64,000 bases of DNA from Agromyces protaetiae (GTDB lineage: Bacteria > Actinomycetota > Actinomycetes > Actinomycetales > Microbacteriaceae): contig NZ_CP133018.1 in NCBI RefSeq assembly GCF_030866785.1, positions 3,782,001 through 3,846,000 of the forward strand. The letters run 5' to 3'. Made by a program: the position numbers and the translations under genes. Shown here piece by piece: positions 1 to 9,431 of the stretch. The notes below the pieces were generated by a model. The model was given only the letters and a program-made list of their open reading frames with translations. It was not told the DNA's origin and did not search any database. Position 1 is the first letter of the stretch. Each line of letters begins with the position of its first letter.

Positions 1-1142
1 TACAGCGCCCGCTCACCGGCGTCCTCGGAGTTCCAGTACTGCCAGAGAATCCCGCCGCCGGGCTGCGACTGGTAGACGGCGGCCTGGTTGCGGAAGTATC
101 CAGGGTTCGCGCCTGACCATACCGGAGCACTGTCGTCGGCGGAGAGCTGCGCCTCGCTGCCCCACATCATGCCGTGGATGATCTCGTTCCCGACCGCGAC
201 CTTGTCGGGCGTGGTGCCTTGGTCGATGAGCTGTCCGACGTAGTCGTGCGTGTAGTCGTACACGGCGTCGGTGAGCTGATCGAACGGCAGCTCGGCCCAT
301 GCGCGCGGTTTCGGCTGCTTACCGGGGTCCGCCCACGAGTCGGCGTAGTGGAAGTCGATGCCGAGTTGCATGCCGCGATCGACGACCTGTTCGGCCACCG
401 CGAGCGAGCGAGCCGGCCCCTGAGAGGGAACGGCGAGCACCGCTCCGTTGCCCTCGTTCCGGGGCTCGTTGAAGATACGGAGTCGCGTGAACTCCATACC
501 ACGGTCCTTCGCCACGTCGAGCAGGTGCGGTCCGGCGCCGCGATCCGCTTCGAGGGGTGAGACCCAGTACTGACGGGTATCGCCGTCGACCCAAGACATA
601 TCCGCCCCGAGCACCATCTCATCGCGCAGATAGTTGTAGACGGCGATCTCGGTGATCCCCAGCCGGGCGCCCTCGGTCGCCCCCTGGATCGTCACCCTGA
701 TGTACCGCGTTCCTTCAACCGTGAACACATGCACGCCGCCGGCGCGCGCCTGCGTCGACTCGCTCTCGTCTGCGATCGTGCTCCACGTCTGCCCGTCGGC
801 AGATCCCTCGACCGTGTACTGGTAGACCGCTCCGGCGTCGGGAAACTCCAGTGCGAGCTTGCGGGCGTTGTTGTAGGCGCCTCCCAGGTCGAGCGTGAGT
901 GCATCGCCGGCTGCGGCGGCGATCCACGCGGTGCTGGCATCCTGATCGATGGCGAAGTGTGCCGTGTCGTCGCCACCCGTCGCCGACGCGGATGCCCAGT
1001 ACTTCGACGCCAGGTTGCTTTCGATCGGATTGATCTCGGCTTCCCCGAACAGTCCGGCCGCTGGCGAGGCGACGCCGACGCCGGTTGCGGCCAACGCCAG
1101 GGCGGTCGCGAAGACCGCTCCAGTCCGTATTGACTTTCTCAT
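1..1142 (-). CDS. Secreted arabinogalactan endo-beta-1,4-galactanase, GH53, with F5/8 C domain (3' end outside window)
   Basis: The enzyme should cut beta-1,4-galactan or arabinogalactan side chains outside the cell. About 380 residues are visible and the frame is open to the window edge. A signal peptide covers roughly residues 1-28. A discoidin-like (F5/8 type C, CBM32-like) sugar-binding domain follows at about 40-165 (DASTAWIA, then TRYIRVTIQG). The GH53 barrel starts near residue 178 (LGADMSWVDG), with the family arginine/asparagine strand MEFTRLRIFNEP and the acid/base motif VGNEI at Glu320. The nucleophile lies beyond the window. ATG at 1142 is preceded by AAAGGAG. It is divergent from the galactoside transporter operon and next to a GH2 beta-galactosidase, so product uptake and cleavage are encoded together. 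The family call rests on motifs and context. Confidence 0.88.
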   Translation of the reverse strand, partial: MRKSIRTGAVFATALALAATGVGVASPAAGLFGEAEINPIESNLASKYWASASATGGDDTAHFAIDQDASTAWIAAAAGDALTLDLGGAYNNARKLALEFPDAGAVYQYTVEGSADGQTWSTIADESESTQARAGGVHVFTVEGTRYIRVTIQGATEGARLGITEIAVYNYLRDEMVLGADMSWVDGDTRQYWVSPLEADRGAGPHLLDVAKDRGMEFTRLRIFNEPRNEGNGAVLAVPSQGPARSLAVAEQVVDRGMQLGIDFHYADSWADPGKQPKPRAWAELPFDQLTDAVYDYTHDYVGQLIDQGTTPDKVAVGNEIIHGMMWGSEAQLSADDSAPVWSGANPGYFRNQAAVYQSQPGGGILWQYWNSEDAGERAL

Positions 1143-1516
1143 TCTTGCTCCTTTGCATGACTGATCGGCAGTCGGACATCGCAGGGGGCCGATGCCCGGA
1201 CTCCGCCGCGCTCCCCGACAGGTTTGCGCATACATTCCGTTGGAGTAAATAGCCGGGCGACGATGCGGCCGGAACCGGCCAACTCCGATATTTCGACCCG
1301 CTGAAACACGCGGGCGGCTCAAATAAATTTCAGACAAACACTGGCATGGTGACGTTGCCAGTGCTACTTTCGGGCTCGGGACAGCTCGTTCCGCTCGAGG
1401 GAAGAGGTCGACAGCGCGGCATACGCGTCAGATCGGACCTTCCCTGGGCATATTCGTCTGCACGTATGTCGTGAGGCACGATCTGCGACGCTGCAGAAAC
1501 CCGGAAGGATTCGAAG
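1143..1516. promoter_or_regulatory. Divergent promoter region of the galactan locus
   Basis: This 374-bp gap separates the galactanase from the transporter operon and holds no gene. It contains a perfect 8-bp inverted repeat, CACTGGCA (1339-1346) and TGCCAGTG (1356-1363), 9 bp apart, plus GGCCGG-AA-CCGGCC at 1267-1280. The first is a good candidate operator for the LacI-type regulator encoded at the end of the operon; this is inferred from position and symmetry only. A GGAAGGA ribosome site at 1503-1509 serves the GTG start at 1517. Confidence 0.5.
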
Positions 1517-2827
1517 GTGAAACGTTCCAAGAGGCTCGCTACGACCGCAATCGCGCTCGCGCTCCCCGCCGCACTGCTGCTCACTTCATGCGCCGCGGCA
1601 GGCGACGCAAACGAGGGCCAGGATTCCGCGGACGAGGGGAACACGCTCACGGTGTGGACGTGGGATCCCGCATTCAACATCTACGCGATGGAAGAGGCGG
1701 AAAAGGTCTATCAGCAAGACAACCCGGACTTCGAGCTCGAAGTCGTCGAAGTGCCCTGGGAGGATCTGCAGACCCGGCTCACGACGATCGCGCAGTCTCA
1801 GGCGTGGGGGGAGCTGCCGGATATCTTCCTCATGCAGAACAATGCGTTCCAGAAGAACGGCATCAACTACCCAGACCTGTTCAGCGACCTCGGCGGCGCG
1901 GACATCGACTTCTCGCAGTTCCCGGAGTCGGTCGTAGCGTATTCGACGCTGGACGGTGTAAATTACGGCGTGCCCTTTGACTCGGGCACCGCGGTCACGG
2001 CACTCCGCACGGATATCCTCGGTGAGGCCGGATACACGCTCGACGACTTCACCGACATCGACTGGAACACCTTCATCGCGCAGGGCCAGGATGTCCTGTC
2101 CAAGACCGGGAAGCCCTTGCTCTCCGGTCCGGCAGGCTCGTCCGACCTGGTTGTGATGATGCTGCAGTCCGCCGGCGCGAGCCTCTTCGACGAAGACGGA
2201 AACCCGACCATCGTCGACAACGACGCACTCAACGGGGCAATCGACGCGTACACCCAACTGGTGGAGACGGGGGTCTTCCTCGAAGTCAACTCCTGGGATG
2301 AGTACGTTGGCAGCTTCGTGAATGGGAATGTCGCCGGAACGCAGCAGGGAGTGTGGATCGTCGGCTCGATCCAGACGGCCGAGGATCAAAGCGGATCGTG
2401 GGGAATCACCAACGTGCCGAGCCTTGACGGGGTCACAGGTGCGACGAACTACACCGCGAATGGGGGCTCGTCGTGGGCCGTCTCGTCGAACGCCGACGTC
2501 GAGCTCGCATCGGACTTCCTCGCCTCGACCTTTGCCGGATCGACCGAGCTGTACGACATCATCCTCCCCGCCTCAGGTGCAGTGGCGAACTGGATCCCCG
2601 CTGGCGACAGCCCCGTCTACGCAGAGCCCGTCGAGTTCTTCGGGGGCGAGGCTGTGTTCGCCAAAGTGGTCGAGTTCGGCTCAGAGGTTCCCTCGAACAA
2701 CACCGGCGCGTATTACTACGAAGGGAGGGACGCGGTGAGTGCGGCCATCACACAGATCCTGAACGGCGCGGATCGCGACACCGCCCTCGCCGAAGCCCAA
2801 GCGAACGTCGAATTCGCGATGCAGTGA
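1517..2827 (+). CDS. Sugar ABC transporter substrate-binding lipoprotein
   Basis: Solute-binding protein of the carbohydrate ABC family (COG1653, UgpB-like), 436 aa. It has an N-terminal signal with lipobox LLTSC, so it should be lipid-anchored at Cys25 on the outer face of the membrane. The mature part begins with the typical NTLTVWTWDPAFN strand and keeps the GIWAGTD/GVWIVGS-type hinge region of the family. GTG at 1517 is chosen because GGAAGGA lies 7 bp upstream. It is the first gene of a transporter, GH2 and LacI operon, so its ligand is probably galacto-oligosaccharide released by the divergent galactanase. The ligand is inferred. Confidence 0.88.
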   Translation: MKRSKRLATTAIALALPAALLLTSCAAAGDANEGQDSADEGNTLTVWTWDPAFNIYAMEEAEKVYQQDNPDFELEVVEVPWEDLQTRLTTIAQSQAWGELPDIFLMQNNAFQKNGINYPDLFSDLGGADIDFSQFPESVVAYSTLDGVNYGVPFDSGTAVTALRTDILGEAGYTLDDFTDIDWNTFIAQGQDVLSKTGKPLLSGPAGSSDLVVMMLQSAGASLFDEDGNPTIVDNDALNGAIDAYTQLVETGVFLEVNSWDEYVGSFVNGNVAGTQQGVWIVGSIQTAEDQSGSWGITNVPSLDGVTGATNYTANGGSSWAVSSNADVELASDFLASTFAGSTELYDIILPASGAVANWIPAGDSPVYAEPVEFFGGEAVFAKVVEFGSEVPSNNTGAYYYEGRDAVSAAITQILNGADRDTALAEAQANVEFAMQ

Positions 2828-2834
2828 CGCAGCA

Positions 2835-2869
2835 GATCGGCCGGCCGGCCCAGATCCGGCCGGCCGATC
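2835..2869 (+). terminator. GC-rich stem-loop between binding-protein and permease genes
   Basis: A perfect 14-bp stem, GATCGGCCGGCCGG (2835-2848) and its complement (2856-2869), with a 7-nt loop. It has no U-tract and the permease starts 48 bp later, so it more likely protects or partly attenuates the message than ends it. That would favour excess binding protein over permease. Confidence 0.6.
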
Positions 2870-2917
2870 CCTGCTAACCCATCGGCAGTGCCTTTCCCGC
2901 GGAAGAGAGACAACGTT

Positions 2918-3886
2918 GTGGCATTCCAGTTGAAGGCGCCTGCCAAGTCGCCAGAGAAGCGCGGTACTCCGCCGCTGAACACCTCCTTCGACCGGCGAAA
3001 GCCTTGGCTGAACCCCGGTCGGCGGAGAAGCCTGACCGGCTGGGGATTTCTTATCCCGGCGGCGCTGCTTATCGTCGGCATCAACTTCGTCCCGATGTTC
3101 CAGGCGTTCCTGCTGTCGCTGCAGACTGGACGTGGAGCTCAGCTGACCTGGGCGGATCCGCCGTGGTTCAACTACCAGCGACTGCTCAACGACGAGATCT
3201 TCAAGCTGACCCTGCAGAACACCTTCATCTACCTGATCATTCAGGTCCCCATCATGCTCATCCTGGCGATGATCCTCGCCAACCTGCTCAACGACAAGAA
3301 CCTGAAATTCAAGGGCCTTTGGCGCACGGCCATTTTCCTCCCCTGCGCGGTTTCACTCGTCTCGTACTCGCTGGTGTTCCGCACGATGTTCGCCAACAAC
3401 GGCTTCGTCAACGACATGCTCATGGGCATTGGCCTCATCGACAGCGAGGTCAATTGGTTGGGAGACGCCGAGAGCGCGCGATTCGTCATCATCCTCGGTC
3501 TGCTCTGGCGTTGGACGGGCTACAACATGGTCTTCTTCCTCGCGGCGCTCCAGAACGTGGATCGCTCGAGTATCGAAGCGGCACGCATGGACGGCGCGAA
3601 TGCGTTCCAGGTGTTCTGGCATGTGACCGTCCCGCAGCTGAAGCCGATGATCGTGCTCACGGCGATCCTGTCCACGAACGGCACCCTGCAGCTCTTCGAC
3701 GAGTCTTGGGCTCTCACGCGCGGTGGCCCCGCATACATGACGATGTCGATGTCGCATTACCTGTACGAAGTCTCGTTCCTCAAGAACCCCAACTTCGGGT
3801 ATGCCGCCGCCATCTCCTACGTGATCCTCATCCTTGTCGCGGTGCTCGCCCTCGTCCAGATGAAGATCGGAGACAAGCGTGACTAA
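2918..3886 (+). CDS. Sugar ABC transporter permease (MalF-type)
   Basis: Inner-membrane permease of the MalF/UgpA family, about 322 aa with six predicted helices. The EAA loop, which docks the ATPase, is visible as IEAARMDGANAFQVFWHVTVP. An in-frame GTG at 2888 is possible, but GTG 2918 has a good GGAAGAGAG ribosome site 9 bp upstream, so the later start is preferred. The stop overlaps the next permease start. No ATPase gene is present; as is common in actinobacteria, a shared MsiK-type ATPase elsewhere probably energises the system. Confidence 0.88.
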   Translation: MAFQLKAPAKSPEKRGTPPLNTSFDRRKPWLNPGRRRSLTGWGFLIPAALLIVGINFVPMFQAFLLSLQTGRGAQLTWADPPWFNYQRLLNDEIFKLTLQNTFIYLIIQVPIMLILAMILANLLNDKNLKFKGLWRTAIFLPCAVSLVSYSLVFRTMFANNGFVNDMLMGIGLIDSEVNWLGDAESARFVIILGLLWRWTGYNMVFFLAALQNVDRSSIEAARMDGANAFQVFWHVTVPQLKPMIVLTAILSTNGTLQLFDESWALTRGGPAYMTMSMSHYLYEVSFLKNPNFGYAAAISYVILILVAVLALVQMKIGDKRD

Positions 3887-4688
3887 CATGCTCCGCCGGC
3901 TGCCGGGATATGCCTTCTTAACGGTTTTCGCGATCTTCTCTCTGTTTCCGCTGTACTTCATGGTCGTCTCGGCGACCAACAGCAGCGCAGACGTGCTGTC
4001 ATCTCGACTCCTGCCGGGCACCCACCTGTTCGAGAACGTCGCAGTACTCTTTCAGACTCACAACGTCTTGGCGGCGATGTGGAGCTCTGCGGCCATCGCA
4101 GTCGGCACCACCGTCCTGTCACTCGCGGTGTGCTCGATCGCAGGCTACGGGTTCGAGATATTCCATTCGCGGGGCAAGGATCTGCTGATGTCGGTCTTGC
4201 TCCTGGCCATGATGATCCCCTTCGCCGCCATCATGATCCCGCTGTTCCAGCTCTTCGCCGGTGCCGGCATGGTCAACTCGCTGTGGGCGGTGATCATCCC
4301 GGCGATCTCTACGCCGTTCCTCATCCTGCTCTTCCGGCAGGCATCGCGTTCGTTCCCCCACGAGCTCGTCGAGGCGGCGCGGATCGATGGGCTGAACGAG
4401 CTGTCAATCTTCGCTCGTATCTACATCCCGACGATGAAGTCCACATTCGCCGCCGCCGCGGTGATCACCTTCATGATCGCGTGGAACAACTTCCTCTGGC
4501 CCAAGGTTATTTTGATCGACAGCGCGGTGTTCACCATGCCGATGTTGATCGCCAACCTGAGCGCCGGATATGTCACCGACTACGGAGTCCTCATGCTCGC
4601 CGTCCTTCTGGCCTCGCTTCCGACCATGTTCGTCTTCTTCCTCCTGCAACGCGCCTTCGCCGAGGGCATCACGGGAGCGATCAAGTGA
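3879..4688 (+). CDS. Sugar ABC transporter permease (MalG-type)
   Basis: Second permease, 269 aa, MalG/UgpE family with six membrane segments. The EAA loop is ELVEAARIDGLNELSIFARI. GTG 3879 overlaps the end of the first permease; ATG 3888 is an alternative. The C-terminus (AFAEGITGAIK) is typical of the family. Its stop overlaps the GTG of the beta-galactosidase (GTGA at 4685-4688), which implies translational coupling and one operon. Confidence 0.9.
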   Translation: MTNMLRRLPGYAFLTVFAIFSLFPLYFMVVSATNSSADVLSSRLLPGTHLFENVAVLFQTHNVLAAMWSSAAIAVGTTVLSLAVCSIAGYGFEIFHSRGKDLLMSVLLLAMMIPFAAIMIPLFQLFAGAGMVNSLWAVIIPAISTPFLILLFRQASRSFPHELVEAARIDGLNELSIFARIYIPTMKSTFAAAAVITFMIAWNNFLWPKVILIDSAVFTMPMLIANLSAGYVTDYGVLMLAVLLASLPTMFVFFLLQRAFAEGITGAIK

Positions 4689-7600
4689 GTTTCCCCATCA
4701 CACGCCTGGCCGACCCTACGTTCGTCTCCGAGAACCGGTTGCCTGCGCATTCCGATCATCGCTGGTTCCGCGACGAGGGCGAGGCGCTCGAGTCGGTGAG
4801 CAGTTTCGAACAATCACTGAACGGTCGCTGGAAGTTTCACTACGCGAACAACTTGAGCACAACCGTCGATGGGTTCCAGGACCCTTCGTACGACACCTCC
4901 GGCTGGGACGACATTCCGGTCCCCGCGCATATTCAACTCGAGGGCTACGATCGTCCGCAGTACGTCAACGTGCAATATCCGTGGGATGGGATCGAGCAGA
5001 TCCAACCCGGACAGATCCCCTCGCGGCACAATCCCATCGGCTCGTACGTGCACGCATTCGAGCTGAACGAACCTCTCCGCTTCGGCGAATCCTTGAGCAT
5101 CGTCTTCCACGGGGCCGAGAGCGCGGTCGCGGTGTGGCTCAACGGGCAGTACGTCGGATATGCGACCGACAGTTTCACCCCCTCCGAGTTCGATCTCACC
5201 AACGCACTGGTCGACGGTCGCAACGTCATCGCTGCGCAGGTGTTCAAGTGGACGGCGGGGTCGTGGCTCGAGGACCAGGACTTCTATCGCTTCTCCGGCA
5301 TCTTCCGGGACGTGACACTGTACCGACGGCCCGCGGTTCACATCGAGAATCTGCGAGTCGAGACCGACGTCGCTACGACGGGCGAATGGGCGGACCTCAC
5401 GATGAGGGTCGACGTTCGCGGTTCTGGCTCCGTATCCGCGAATCTCGAGGGCGTCGGTCACCTGGAGGACCGCGGTGACGGCCTGCTCGTGATCCGCATC
5501 GATGAACCCCGCCTCTGGAGTCCCGAAGACCCCTGGCTCTATCAGCTGATCATCGAGGTCACCGACGATGCGGGCAACCGAACCGAGGTCATACCTCAAC
5601 GCGTCGGGGTGCGCCGATTCGGCATCGAGAACGGCGTGCTCACCCTGAACGGCAGCCGCGTCGTCTTCTTCGGCGTCAATCGTCATGAGTTCGGCCCGCG
5701 TGGCCGCGTGATGACTCGCGACGAGATCTCCCACGACCTGGTCCAGCTCAAACGCATCGGCGTGAACGCGGTGCGCACGAGCCACTACCCCAACAGTGCG
5801 CCGTTCTACGAATTGGCCGACGAGTACGGCCTGATGGTCATCGACGAGATGAACCTGGAGACCCACGGCCTGTGGGACCGCATTCGCTACTTCGATGCGC
5901 CCGTCGAAGAGGCCGTCCCGGGTGATCGCCCGGAGTGGCTGCCCGCCCTGCGCGAACGAGCGACGAACATGTTCGAGCGCGACAAGAATCACGCCAGCAT
6001 CGTCATCTGGTCGCTCGGGAACGAGTCGTACGGCGGTACTAACCTCCGAGACCTCGCCGACTGGTTCCGCTCGACGGATTCCCGCCCCGTTCATTACGAA
6101 GGTGTCGATTGGGACACGCGGTACCCGGACACCACCGACATCGTCAGCCGGATGTACACGCCCGCTGCCGAGGTCGAGGTGTACCTTCGCGAACACCGCG
6201 ACAAGCCCATGATCCTGTGCGAGTTCGCCCACGCGATGGGCAATTCATTCGGGGCTGTCGGCGAGTACATGGACCTCGCGTTCCGAGAGCCGCTGTTCCA
6301 GGGCGGCTTCATCTGGGACTTCGCTGATCAGGCGATCCTGCTCAGTGACCAACACGGCCGGACGTACTTCGGTTACGGAGGCGACTGCGGTGAGGCGCCG
6401 CACGATGGCGCGTTCTGCGGCAACGGCATCTTCTTCGCCGACCACTCGCCGACACCGAAGGCGCAGGAGGTCAGCTACCTCTACCAGCAGCTGAGCATCC
6501 GGATCGGCGAGACGTCCTTCGAAGTCCGCAATCGCTTCCTCTTCACCTCCACGGACGAGTTTGAGTGCAACATCACGCTGGCGCGTGAGGGGAGAACAAT
6601 CCGCACCGCAAGCGTACCCACCTTCTGCGCCCCTCAGCACGCTGAAACGTACGGGATACCGTTCAAGACGCCCTCGCGGCCGGGTGAGTACACGATCGAT
6701 GTGTCGTTCCGCCTCAAGGCGGATACACCCTGGGCTGCACGCGGTCACGAGATAGCTCGTGAGCAACGCGTGACCACAGTGGCTCAGGGAGCACCCGGTG
6801 GCGGCGTCACACCACCCACGCCGACACCGACACCGCCGCGACTCGTACTCGGCACGCACAACCTCGGCGTTCACGGAGACGGGTTCAGTGCGGTGTTCTC
6901 GCGTCTGCACGGTGGGCTGCAGTCGTATCGGCATGGGTCAGGCCCGGAAAGTGGGCGTCAACTGCTCACCTCGATCCCGATGCCATCCTTCTGGCACGCC
7001 CCCACCGAGAACGAGGTGGGCTGGGGCGCTCCGTTCGAGGACGGCCAGTGGCTGCTCGCGAGCCGATACGCGCGCGTTGCCGATCCTGTGCGAGACATCA
7101 CCTTCGAATCCGACGATCTCGCCGTGACCGTGAGTTACACCTATCAACTTCCCACCGAGCGGGAGGCGTCGTGCGTCGTGTCGTATCGGGTCGACGGCCG
7201 AGGCCGAGTCGAGGTCACGCAGACCGTGCACCGCTCGGATGGCATGGCCGACCTTCCCGAGTTCGGCATGCAGCTCACGACTCAGCCTGAGCTCGACACG
7301 CTCCGCTGGTACGGCGACGGGCCGGACGAATGCTACGTGGATCGTCGAGACGGCGCCCGAGTGGGCGTCTACCAGCGTGATGTGGCGACCGCGCTGACCC
7401 CGTACTTGCGCCCTCAGGAAGCCGGAAATCGCACCGGAGTCCGCTGGGCCGAGGTCGTCGATCGAAACGGGAGGGGACTGCGGTTCGAGTGTGATGGCGG
7501 AATGGAGTTTTCCGCGCTGCCGTGGACGCCGCACGAGATCGAGAACGCCCGTCATCACACTGAACTCCCGCCGGTCTACCAGACCGTGGTGCGGCCTGCC

Positions 7601-7714
7601 CTCATGCGACGGGGGGTGGGCGGCGACGACTCCTGGGGCGCGCGCACGCACCCGCAGTACCGTCTCCCCGCGACGGGTAGTCTGACCTTCCGCTTTTCGT
7701 TTCAAGGAGTGTGA
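4685..7714 (+). CDS. lacZ: Beta-galactosidase, GH2 (LacZ type)
   Basis: Cytoplasmic beta-galactosidase of 1009 aa, which should hydrolyse beta-galactosides imported by the adjacent ABC system. The order is the usual jelly-roll (about 40-210), immunoglobulin-like domain (to about 315), TIM barrel (about 320-610) and C-terminal beta-sandwich domains. The acid/base lies in IVIWSLGNESYGG (Glu447) and the nucleophile in MILCEFAHAMGNS (Glu513), both intact. The reading frame extends upstream into the permease gene, but GTG 4685 overlapping the permease stop gives the normal LacZ N-terminus (ENRLPAHSDHRWF). A Pro/Thr linker (about residues 705-720) precedes the last domain. Confidence 0.95.
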   Translation: MSFPITRLADPTFVSENRLPAHSDHRWFRDEGEALESVSSFEQSLNGRWKFHYANNLSTTVDGFQDPSYDTSGWDDIPVPAHIQLEGYDRPQYVNVQYPWDGIEQIQPGQIPSRHNPIGSYVHAFELNEPLRFGESLSIVFHGAESAVAVWLNGQYVGYATDSFTPSEFDLTNALVDGRNVIAAQVFKWTAGSWLEDQDFYRFSGIFRDVTLYRRPAVHIENLRVETDVATTGEWADLTMRVDVRGSGSVSANLEGVGHLEDRGDGLLVIRIDEPRLWSPEDPWLYQLIIEVTDDAGNRTEVIPQRVGVRRFGIENGVLTLNGSRVVFFGVNRHEFGPRGRVMTRDEISHDLVQLKRIGVNAVRTSHYPNSAPFYELADEYGLMVIDEMNLETHGLWDRIRYFDAPVEEAVPGDRPEWLPALRERATNMFERDKNHASIVIWSLGNESYGGTNLRDLADWFRSTDSRPVHYEGVDWDTRYPDTTDIVSRMYTPAAEVEVYLREHRDKPMILCEFAHAMGNSFGAVGEYMDLAFREPLFQGGFIWDFADQAILLSDQHGRTYFGYGGDCGEAPHDGAFCGNGIFFADHSPTPKAQEVSYLYQQLSIRIGETSFEVRNRFLFTSTDEFECNITLAREGRTIRTASVPTFCAPQHAETYGIPFKTPSRPGEYTIDVSFRLKADTPWAARGHEIAREQRVTTVAQGAPGGGVTPPTPTPTPPRLVLGTHNLGVHGDGFSAVFSRLHGGLQSYRHGSGPESGRQLLTSIPMPSFWHAPTENEVGWGAPFEDGQWLLASRYARVADPVRDITFESDDLAVTVSYTYQLPTEREASCVVSYRVDGRGRVEVTQTVHRSDGMADLPEFGMQLTTQPELDTLRWYGDGPDECYVDRRDGARVGVYQRDVATALTPYLRPQEAGNRTGVRWAEVVDRNGRGLRFECDGGMEFSALPWTPHEIENARHHTELPPVYQTVVRPALMRRGVGGDDSWGARTHPQYRLPATGSLTFRFSFQGV

Positions 7715-8724
7715 TGGCAGGACAGCGTGCACCCTCGCAGCTTGACGTCGCACGGCTCGCGGGCGCGTCGCCCCAGACCGTGTCACGAGTCGCCAAAGGC
7801 GAATCCAATGTCAGTGAGGCATTGCGCGCGCGCGTGATGCACGCCATGATCGAGCTCGGATACCGGCCGAACGCGGCCGCTCGAGCTGTGCGGCTCGGCG
7901 CATTTCGAGCCGTGGGAGTTGTTTACAACACCCTGGGACCGGTCGGTATCCATCGCTCGCTTGAGGAGATCTCGGAACGGGCCGCGGAACGCGGCCACGC
8001 AACGACACTCATTCCGCTGGCCGCCTCGTCGACACGTGATGCGAATGGCGCCTTCACCCGCCTGAGTGAGATGTCGGTCGATGTACTCATCGCCCTGATC
8101 GCCGACCAGCTTCAAGCGGATGGGTCCCTGCGACTGCCGAAGGGCGTTCCCGCTGTTGTCATCGGACCCCCGGTTCTGCCGGGGGCGTCTTCAGTGGACT
8201 TCGACCAGGCCGGAGGCGCAGAACTCGCGGTCACTCACCTCCTAGAACTGGGCCATCGGACCGTGCACCACATCAGGGGGCCCGAAAACTCATTCTCCGC
8301 GAGCGCCCGAATGCTCAGCTGGGCATCAACGCTGAGCCGCCACGGCCGCAGGGTTCCGCCGCCGGAACGTGGCAACTGGAGCGCCGCGTCAGGCTATATG
8401 GCCGCACGGCGGTTGTTGGAAGTGCAGAAACCGACCGCGATCTTCGCCGCGAACGATCAGATGGCGCTCGGCGCATACCGAGCGATTCAAGAAGCGGGCA
8501 TGCGCATTCCCGAGGACGTGTCCGTCGTCGGATTCGACGGCATCGACGAGGTCGCGATGCTGGTTCCACCCCTCACGACGATCGCGCAGCCCTGGGATCG
8601 GCTTGGCAGCGAAGCCCTCCGCGTTGCGCTCTCAATGGGCAGCGGAGCGGGGCCCGAGACCGTGATCATACCGACACGCCTCGTTGTCCGGCACTCCACG
8701 TCCACTCCGAAGGGAGTCTCGTGA
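7714..8724 (+). CDS. LacI-family transcriptional regulator
   Basis: Sugar-responsive repressor of 336 aa. The N-terminal helix-turn-helix (LDVARLAGASPQTVSRVAKG) and hinge (LGYRPNAAARAVRLG) are followed by the periplasmic-binding-protein fold with the family end motif MRIPEDVSVVGFDG. ATG 7714 overlaps the beta-galactosidase stop and has AAGGAG just upstream; GTG 7711 is too close to that site. As last gene of the galactan operon it probably controls its own operon and the divergent galactanase, perhaps through the palindrome at 1339-1363 (inference). Confidence 0.9.
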   Translation: MAGQRAPSQLDVARLAGASPQTVSRVAKGESNVSEALRARVMHAMIELGYRPNAAARAVRLGAFRAVGVVYNTLGPVGIHRSLEEISERAAERGHATTLIPLAASSTRDANGAFTRLSEMSVDVLIALIADQLQADGSLRLPKGVPAVVIGPPVLPGASSVDFDQAGGAELAVTHLLELGHRTVHHIRGPENSFSASARMLSWASTLSRHGRRVPPPERGNWSAASGYMAARRLLEVQKPTAIFAANDQMALGAYRAIQEAGMRIPEDVSVVGFDGIDEVAMLVPPLTTIAQPWDRLGSEALRVALSMGSGAGPETVIIPTRLVVRHSTSTPKGVS

Positions 8725-8914
8725 TGTTGGTGCGGAGACGGGGTCCTCCGAGCAACTCCTCGAGACACACGTATGGCGAGATGCCTCGACCGCGCGAACA
8801 TCGCGGTCGACGAATCTATCTGCGCACCTCCGCGGCCCACGTGCGAGCGACGCGATCGGAGTTCACATGCGGTCCCGATGGATTGGACGGGACCGAATCA
8901 CTCGGAAGGCAACG

Positions 8915-9196
8915 ATGCTACGAGTCACGCCTCACTCCGTCCCTGCCAACCGATGCGCGTGTGAGCCCCATGCGGCTCGCGCCCACAAGAATGAGCGCAA
9001 TGAGTGGGACGTCGATGACCAGGATCTCCTGATACTCGAAGACCTGGCGGCCGGCAGGACGCTCAACACCATTGCGCACGAACGCCACCTTTCTGAGCGA
9101 TCAGTGCGTCGTCGCATCAGGCGAGCATGTGAGACCTTGGACGTCGACACGGGCATCGAGGCCGTCGTGAGGGCGGTTCGCCTCGGCTTGATCTAA
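8915..9196 (+). CDS. Small LuxR-type HTH protein
   Basis: A 93-aa protein whose C-terminal 60 residues form a LuxR/GerE-like DNA-binding domain: LEDLAAGRTLNTIAHERHL, SERSVRRRIRRACETLDV, then IEAVVRAVRLGLI, which matches the usual ending of that domain. No receiver or sensor domain precedes it, only about 30 Arg/Cys-rich residues. GGAAGG lies 5 bp before ATG 8915. It may be an orphan single-domain regulator or the surviving end of a larger regulator. Its targets are unknown. Confidence 0.6.
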   Translation: MLRVTPHSVPANRCACEPHAARAHKNERNEWDVDDQDLLILEDLAAGRTLNTIAHERHLSERSVRRRIRRACETLDVDTGIEAVVRAVRLGLI

Positions 9197-9431
9197 TCGA
9201 GCGTCCTGTACCCGGTGGGATGGATGCCGCACGCGGCTCGACGGCGCTGTGTCGGCGCAATCACGCGGTGGCAGCCGGCTATCGGAGTGCTCAGCGGCAC
9301 CGGGTTTCGGGTGCGGACCGTTCGCGCTTAGCGGAGCTGGGTTGGCTGGGCTGGGCCGCGCTGGGCTGGGCCATTGCGCGCCGACATCGCTACGCGCGTG
9401 CAGCCGAGTAAGCGTGCCGTCGACCCCAGCG
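9197..9431. other. Gap with no convincing gene
   Basis: Short out-of-frame ORFs only. A GGGCTGGG-rich stretch lies near 9335-9370. This is the left edge of the island repeat that starts at 9432. Confidence 0.4.

Noticed and set aside
4079..4684. N-terminal extension of the GH2 protein
   Set aside because: In frame but inside the permease gene; GTG 4685 gives the family's normal start.
9335..9375. Tandem repeat or CRISPR-like array (GGGCTGGG units)
   Set aside because: Too short and irregular, with no spacers; no CRISPR array was seen anywhere in the window.
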